A stretch of DNA of 64,000 bases from Amanita rubescens (lineage: Eukaryota; Basidiomycota; Agaricomycetes; Agaricales; Amanitaceae): contig WION01000222.1 of NCBI GenBank assembly GCA_015039365.1, forward strand, positions 1 through 64,000, in the 5' to 3' direction. The notes under the pieces were generated by a model. That model ran no database searches and had not been told where the DNA came from. It was given only the letters and a program-made list of their open reading frames with translations. How positions within the stretch are numbered: position 1 is the stretch's first letter; each line of letters begins with the position of its first letter. Below, piece after piece: positions 57,826 to 64,000 of the stretch. A program made the translations under genes and the position numbers.

Positions 57826-58740
57826 GAGTATGGATCTGACACAGAAAGACGTCGAGTCCGAGTCTCTTCGAACCTGCATGCTGACCTGGAGGAAATATGC
57901 ACCAGAGCCAAAGGACGCGATGTGAAGGTCGTAATAGATGCGGAATATAGCTGTAACCAGCCAGCAGTGGACGCGTTCAGGCCAAATTCGCCTTGACGAG
58001 TTCCTCCAACACGACCTCACAGCTCTCCCGGTTGTGTGTCCCAAAGATGACAGCAATTCGGGGCACCGAAAGCACAGTGTTGCTATTTTCCCTTAATGAG
58101 GACAATAACGGTTGTTGCTCGTCCCGCTCCCATCGCTAGCTGCATCGACGTCCGCAGCAACAGCTCTGACCAGCGTCCGCACGCCTTCGTTGAAACGCGT
58201 ATCCGTCTCGAATTTCGTCGTACAAACGGGAAGCTGGAAAATGGATAGGTATCTTCTTCGCTCTCAGTAGCCTGAGCGCGGCGGGCACGAATTTCGTACG
58301 CATGACTAGTTGACTCGCCCTCCTGACGAGCTTGACTCCAAGGGCGTAGTTATGCTTACGTGCATCCCGAAGTGCCTCTGCAAAAAATCTCGGATTTCTG
58401 CAAAGAATTTGCGCATTAGACTCGATTAGCAAGGAAGAGGGAAAAATGGTGTCACTGTCAGTGCGAGATGAAGTAGTACAACGAGTCGCAATAATCGCGC
58501 AGCTGTATAGGATATGCGATGATATGACTAGAGAACCAAGTCAAACACCCACCATGTGCAAATTGATCAATTTTTGAACGAGGTATCTTCCATACTCCGT
58601 ACGGTGCGCTTTCTGAGGCATTACTTCGATGTGCTGTCGAGAACAAGTCGGTGCTTGGACAAGGCGGAGCTGAGAAAGAGAGGAAGAGAGTTTAGCGACT
58701 GATTCGCGCGAAATTATTTGGGCAAGGGTCAATGAAAAGC
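57826..58740. pseudogene. Scrambled proline dehydrogenase pseudogene
   Basis: Three pieces of the gene at 34686-36527 in mixed orientation. 57826-57975 reads on the plus strand (LTQKDVES block to VDAFQ). 57976-58430 reads on the minus strand (FGTHN-equivalent, ALRDARKHNYALGVKLVR) with internal deletions. 58431-58740 reads on the plus strand (EVVQRVAIIAQLY-equivalent, then the C-terminal ENKSVLGQGGAE block and an in-frame stop at the end of the ERKRV word). The inner piece is thus inverted relative to its neighbours. It cannot encode an enzyme. Confidence 0.85.
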
Positions 58741-58874
58741 TTCATGATGCATGATGAGGTGTTTGATAAGAGTCTGCGAGGCTCAATACACGATAATGCA
58801 ATTCAACATATATTCAGGACAAGGGTCGCAATACAGGTATTGTAGCTAATAACTAGTCCCTGGCACTTTAACAA

Positions 58875-61387
58875 CTACTTCGAGACCGTATCGATGTATT
58901 CTTTCACATTAGTCTCGACCACTCCCCATTGGTAAATAACTTGTGGTTTTACGTTCTCGAAAATAATTGGACCAGTCGGACCGTTCATGACCTGATAGAA
59001 CGCGTCCAATGTCGTGAGGGCGGTGGCAATGTCCGACCAGATTTGAGACACTTTAGAAAGATCCTGACCAATTTCTTCCATGGGCGGCAAAAGACTGTAA
59101 TCGAACATGTCAGTATAATGCCCGTATCCCGTAGGCATTAAGTGCTTACGCCTCAAGCTTGAATTTGGTATTCTCAGCGGTCTGGACGCTTGCCTTCAGT
59201 TCATTGATTGCCTGGGTCATCTAAAAGAGATGTAAGTATCGACAATTTGATGTATTTGGTCTAATCTAACCTTGCCAGCTGCGATAGCTTGCTCCACAGC
59301 CATCGCACCAATAGAACCTACGAGTATTGGTTAGTTATTAGCTCAAGCTCGGTTTCGCTAGACGTGTACCTGCGACACCTAGGGCCGCCAACATACCGAC
59401 CCCAGGAATGAAGACAGCGGCAGTGAAGGCAATGAAGACACCGAAGAAACCAAGGATTGCATTCATTATCATTGACTTTTGCTGCTCGGTAAAGTCGGCA
59501 ATGCTTTGCTGGAATGTAGCAATATTTTGGTCACACTCGTTAATCTTCATCTTCACGAGGTTGATTGCATTGTCCCAGTCGTTCTTCACCTGGGTGCTAT
59601 TACGTAGATCGTACGTGAGAAGATCTCAGACCATAACGCGAGGTTACTCACGATCGCTCTGAGAGCGCGGTAGCGGCCACAAGATATGTTGACACCAAGG
59701 GTGTGTTAGTATCGAGGAAGACAGACAGTTTAATGTCTCCAGCCCCAACGTTGGCTTGGTCGTCGCGCTTCACGAACGGCAAAAGTGTCTGCTGAAGTAC
59801 GGAGTATGCTAGGAGATCTCGTGCGACCGGCAACGTATCTAGTTGCAGCTCGAGGTACTTCTCGCGATAGTAGTTCATCACGACATATAAATTCGAATCG
59901 GAGCCATCGATCGGACTTGTACACTTGATCTGGTCGAGGTATGCCGTCTGAAGGAGATCCTAGAAGAGATAATGGAATAAAGGTGTGTTCTGTGATCGTG
60001 AATATTCAATGCTCACGTTGAACTTATCAATGATTTTTCCAGTGCTGTCAGCCAGTTCCTCAAGTTTCTCCTGAGTATCTGAGGGCGGGCTGTAAAACCA
60101 GGATTCAGCACTGAAAAATAAATGATAAAAACAGTTAAAATACCCGATCACTGCCTCGATAATTTGTTCATCATTGTTCAACTTCCTGTTAAGTACTTAG
60201 ACAACCATGACAAATACAGACACCCAACAGTACTCACTGGGAAACGGCCTTTCTAGACCTCAATTTTGTATCCGCAACCATTTTGTGGAGACGAATCTCA
60301 TGTTTAGTGATGGGAACTTTCGGGTTTGCGTTGAATTGGGCAGATCTAATCGCGTGCATTGATCGAGCACTTCGGATTGGCTGCGTAAGAGCGTCGGCGT
60401 ATTCTTTGGCATCAGCGGCCACTTTCGCCCAAGCGCTCTTGATTTCTTCATATATGGCCGGAGGAACCATGTCCGTCACTTCCTTGACAGCGTCCTGGCG
60501 GTCAGCAACGTCATCCCAAGCGTTAAGCAGACGTTGGGAATTCGTGATGACGACTGTAAGGCCTTCACTAAGAGCAATGAATTTAGTCTTGAGCGAGCTG
60601 AGCTGGTCGCGGAGGGCTCGGAGGCCGCTCAAGATCTGCTGTAGACGAAGCTGATCTTCGAATAAAGTCTTAAAGGATCCGTGTATGGTGCTGACTGCGA
60701 CGCCGAGAAGGGCTGCGATTTGGACATCAGATTCTTCTGCAGTCGAGGCAAGATTGTAAAGGGACTGTCATTTACGAAATAAACAAATTGTCGATTACAA
60801 CTTCGGTGGGCTCACCTTGAGCACTTCCCATAGAGTAGCAACGATGTTCTTCTGAGCAAGAGCTTCACTTTGTGCCTCAATTTGCGAGTCCAGTTCTCGA
60901 AGTTTTATCTCAAGTTCTGCGATGCGTTTATTGATATCTTCGACGTATTCAGTAAACTATGCGATAATTCTTCAGCGAAGGAAAGCGTGATTAAAATAGT
61001 GCCAACCTCAGAGAAGAATTGTTGATTGGACTCAGAATCCGCCCTAGCCTGGTCCGCGTAGCCCTTTGCAACAGGTTGCATCGTCGCTACAAAGAGATCG
61101 ACTGAGAGAAAATCCAAGACACTGCTGAGCACTGCGTCATAACTGATAACCTTTCTTGCAAGATCAACATTGATGTTGGTCAAGTCGGAGAGTCGACCGT
61201 TACCGCTAGCAACTAGAGTGAACAAGTTGGTGTGATCCGAGTCATCGCCAACGGATATAGTGTCGAGGTTGGGGAAAACTAGCAGTTCGTGAAGTGCCTT
61301 GCGAGCAGCCAGGTAGTCCGGAGCAAAACTGCTCAAAGAGCCGAGCAGGGTACCAGGACCAAGAGCTTCGAAGAGATGAGACGGCAT
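58875..61387 (-). CDS. A3: third copy of the alpha-pore-forming-toxin-like gene
   Basis: ATG at 61387 (an in-frame TTG lies nine bases upstream), stop at 58875. Same exons and two-unit anatomy as A1 and A2. Hydrophobic hairpin-like segment 2 reads GFFGVFIAFTAAVFIPGVG. Compared with A1 and A2 it lacks about ten residues after HEIRLHKMVA, at the end of one exon (about 60270). Its 3' flank joins the scrambled proline dehydrogenase. Confidence 0.6.
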
Positions 61388-63278
61388 ATTTCGCAAGATG
61401 TGTTGTGGGGCGCAACTAGACCAGACGCCTCTTGTTTAAATAGGGTATTTTCAATCTGAGATTATGATATCTCGGTCTCACGGAATCCATCCCCTGGCAG
61501 GCATTGAGAAAAAGACGAACGGCGTCTTCCAAAACGAAGAACTTGATCGGGTTTCTGGCGGCGTTCTATTTCAGGTCGCGACTTCCTTCGAAAAGATCAA
61601 GGCAAGGTTTAATGACAGACAGGGAGTATATGCAGTCCGTGCTACTTACAAGGAGGCCTCACACGACATGGGTAAAACCTGTTTCAAAGTTAACAGTGGC
61701 GGCCAAGGCCGCTGTTGGTATCATTATGCTAGACGCATCTCCTCAGAATATTCAACAGACAGTATCTCCCAGCCCGTCGGCGATATCTCCAAACATAGAC
61801 TCCCTGACCGGTGTGGTTGGACATTCGAAAGTGTGGTGAAGCATTGAATGACGTGGTTATTGAGAAAAGCGATGTCATAAGCGGAAGCCTGCTGAATGAG
61901 AGATCAACATTGAAAAGTCATTTATTTTACGGAGATTAGAGGTGTCAAACGGCAGTTTGTAAATCTGACATCAGATAAGTTCAGAAAACTGCTCGTAACC
62001 GCTGGTGGTACGCACAATAAGAGTGTATGATGAGAACGCATAGACAGAGCAGACCACTGATGTGGAAAGCAACAACGGCCGACGTTCCAGGGTTCGGTTA
62101 AAATTAATCTGAGAAGATGTTTGAACGAGAACACATAGATAGAGCAGGCTTGGAAAGCAACAACGGCAGACGTTCCAGGGTTTTGTTAAAATTAATCTGA
62201 GAAGATGTTTGAACGAGAACACATAGATAGAGCAGGCTTGGAAAGCAACAACGGCAGACGTTCCAGGGTTTTGTTAACATTGCTCTGGGAAGGCGGTCGG
62301 GATAAGAACGGGTTTGGTTATACATTAATCTGGGATGGCGTTCGGGATGGGAACGCATAGAGCAGGCTAGATGTGGAAAGCAACAACGGCAGACGTTCCA
62401 CGACTTGGTTAACATTAATTTGAGAAGGTGTTTGGGATGAGATGGAGCGGGCTAGATTTGGGAAGCAACAATCGCCGATGTTCCACAAGGCTGGATGTGG
62501 AAAGCAGCAACGGCAGACGTTCCACGATTTGGTTAACATTAACTGAGAAGGTGTTTGGGGTGAGAATACATGGATAGAGATGTAGAAAGTAACAACGGCA
62601 AACGTTCCACGGTTTGGTTAATATTAATCTGAGAAGGTGTTTGGGTTGAGATAGAACAGGCTAGACTCGGATGCGGAAAGCAACAACGGCAGACGTTCTA
62701 CTTCTAGAGTTTGGCCAACATTACTATGGGAAGATGCTCACCCACAGGGAACCGGAATGCGGATTGGCGGCAGAGGTCCGTTGAGCAAGTAGCTCAAACA
62801 ATTAGAATTGAAGCTTGACAGTAGGATAACTGACGCGTCGACCGTTGGAGATCATCGATCATGAAGGAGTAGAGGCAAATGAAAAGCACAGCAGAGAATG
62901 AAGTGTTTTATTTTTAGAGCGCCGACAGTCGCGGCCCCGCATTACAGTGATCGTGGCGCACTTCTCGCTAAACTTAGCTTTCAGGAGGCATAACACGCTC
63001 TCCGTTTCTGACCATAATTGCGACGGTGTCAGTAGCAAACCTAACTTTATTCCAAATGGGAGGCGCATTACGGTGAGTATCGTGGTTGCACTATAAAGCT
63101 GTGACACGCAAAGTTCCATAGACTGCATCGGATGCGCGCAAGGAAAAGTAATCTTTAAAAAATCCTGAAGTAACGATAAATCCGTAATGTGACCCCATCC
63201 GTGCGAGGCAGGATCGTATCATAAAAGGGCCCAGTTGCAGACTATGTTCCACCCATCGTGATTCGTCTCCTCACTGAA
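61388..63278. promoter_or_regulatory. Divergent promoter region between A3 and B2
   Basis: Nearly 1.9 kb with the same blocks as the A1-B1 region: a minisatellite in the middle (61990-62720), then CTCACCC(A/G)CAG, TTTTATTTTTAGAGCGCCGAC (about 62907), CACTTCTCGCTAAACTTAGC (about 62961) and a CATAAAAG box (63220). It is longer than the A1-B1 region mainly because of the minisatellite. Confidence 0.6.
61990..62720. repeat. Minisatellite in the A3-B2 promoter, about 8 units
   Basis: Units of about 86-90 bp with the core GAAAGCAACAACGGCAGACG at about 62069, 62154, 62240, 62378, 62462, 62497, 62585 and 62676. Two neighbouring units (62099-62184 and 62185-62270) are almost identical, so expansion is recent. 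Confidence 0.85.
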
Positions 63279-64000
63279 ATGGCTACCTTCGATTACTCCT
63301 CCTTCCTTCCAGGCAATCTCGATCCTGCCTTGCAAGCATTGACCAACGTTTACAAGAGTAACAAAGATCGCCTCACCGATGCATTTTTCCAGACTCCCTT
63401 ACCAGGAGTCCACACGTCGGCACGTACGTTTCCAATCAATACAATGCTTCGTACTGATCCAGCCTCTTTCCCTAGCGGACATCATCGGTGCGAAAGACCT
63501 AGGCTTCAAAGTCGCCTTGCGCTCTGTGCCTTCTGTTCGTGATGTGGTAGCATATACTCAACTTATTGCCACTTTCATTCCTGTGATTACGGACCGCGAT
63601 ACCCTTGTCACCATCTTATTGTCCAATGCTTCTTCATGGAAGATCTTGGAGACATCTGACCTCTCTGACATAAACGAGGTCCGTCACCCTATCAAGACTC
63701 AAAACAGCGCTTATTTTTCCATCAGGAATATAGGCGAAAGTTTATTGATTACCTGCCTATTTTAGATCCGATGATCGACGGTTTGAACAATTTCCTGACA
63801 GAACTGAAGAACATCGACAAGGCACATCCTCCTCCTTGGTTCAAGCAGACGTTATTTGATACCCTTATTCCCATTCTGTCCTTCGCAAGCTTCCGTCCCG
63901 GCATTCAAGGCCAATCTATATTAGCGGGTATTCTTGGATTATCTCTTACCATGGTGAACACACCGCTGAACAAGGTCCTTTTCCCGTTCTTCCCTCTCCC
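63279..64000 (+). CDS. B2: second copy of the B gene, cut by the window end
   Basis: ATG at 63279 with the same N-terminal wording as B1 (MATFDYSSFLPG) and the same first intron (GTCCGTCACC to CATCAG, about 63680-63725). Compared with B1 a frame change occurs at about 63459-63480, where TTTCCCTAGCGGAC replaces TTTCTTAGCGGAC. This may be an intron acceptor shift or a one-base insertion: the first exon would leave frame after LRTDPASF while the following residues match B1 in the next frame. The rest lies beyond 64000. Confidence 0.6.

Noticed and set aside
61990..62720. CRISPR-like array
   Set aside because: Units of about 86-90 bp are tandem and degenerate with no short identical repeats separated by unique spacers, and the organism is eukaryotic. 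It is a minisatellite.
1..64000. tRNA genes
   Set aside because: No stretch with convincing A and B box spacing and cloverleaf pairing was noticed by eye; a tRNAscan run would be needed to exclude them.

Overview
The window looks like a nuclear segment of a basidiomycete fungus, most likely an Agaricomycete. The basis is gene structure and content: genes are cut by many short introns (about 45-100 nt, mostly GT-AG, some GC-AG), large families of tyrosine-kinase-like (TKL) protein kinases are present, and there are Crinkler-like effectors, HNH_2 genes, degraded transposons and one ordinary housekeeping core. No species is claimed. No tRNA, rRNA or CRISPR array was recognised.

Region by region. 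1-7.5 kb is repeat-dominated: a Tc1/mariner element with nearly identical 212-bp terminal inverted repeats (TIRs) but a decayed transposase, a 65-bp-arm palindrome, and several LTR-like fragments. 7.5-15.9 kb is the housekeeping core: VPS27 (ESCRT-0), the convergent gene BCP1, and a small coiled-coil gene. A 2.9-kb DNA transposon with a 9-bp target-site duplication sits between the last two. It is a deletion derivative carrying a truncated RecQ-type helicase and a truncated DUF6589/Academ-like transposase. 16.4-24.1 kb holds two head-to-head genes for large helical proteins resembling alpha-helical pore-forming toxins (HBL/Cry6/ClyA-like), called A (minus) and B (plus). 26.5-33.7 kb and 37.4-41.0 kb hold TKL kinase genes, including a plausible GTPase-kinase-pseudokinase fusion and a double-kinase gene. 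34.2-36.5 kb holds a collapsed A-gene remnant and a proline dehydrogenase gene. 41.4-44.9 kb is a Crinkler-like NTPase. 45-49 kb holds kinase fragments and a minus-strand kinase-pseudokinase gene. 49.4-53 kb is a second A copy that has lost B. 53-57.5 kb holds an inverted duplication of an unknown gene, a small unknown gene, an HNH_2 gene and a retroelement scrap. 57.8-64 kb holds a scrambled proline dehydrogenase pseudogene followed by a third A copy and the start of a second B copy, which runs off the window.

The main story is a duplicated module: A and B face each other across a 1.5-1.9 kb shared promoter region containing a minisatellite of about 86-90 bp with 1, 4 and 8 recognisable copies in the three loci. 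The module travels with pieces of proline dehydrogenase. Each A and B polypeptide appears to contain two successive helical units, each with a hydrophobic hairpin-like segment. Kinase genes with putative lipidated N-termini, paired with degenerate kinase domains, lie between the copies. Together with the Crinkler-like gene this reads as an accessory conflict or defence/effector island around a small conserved core. That functional reading is inference.
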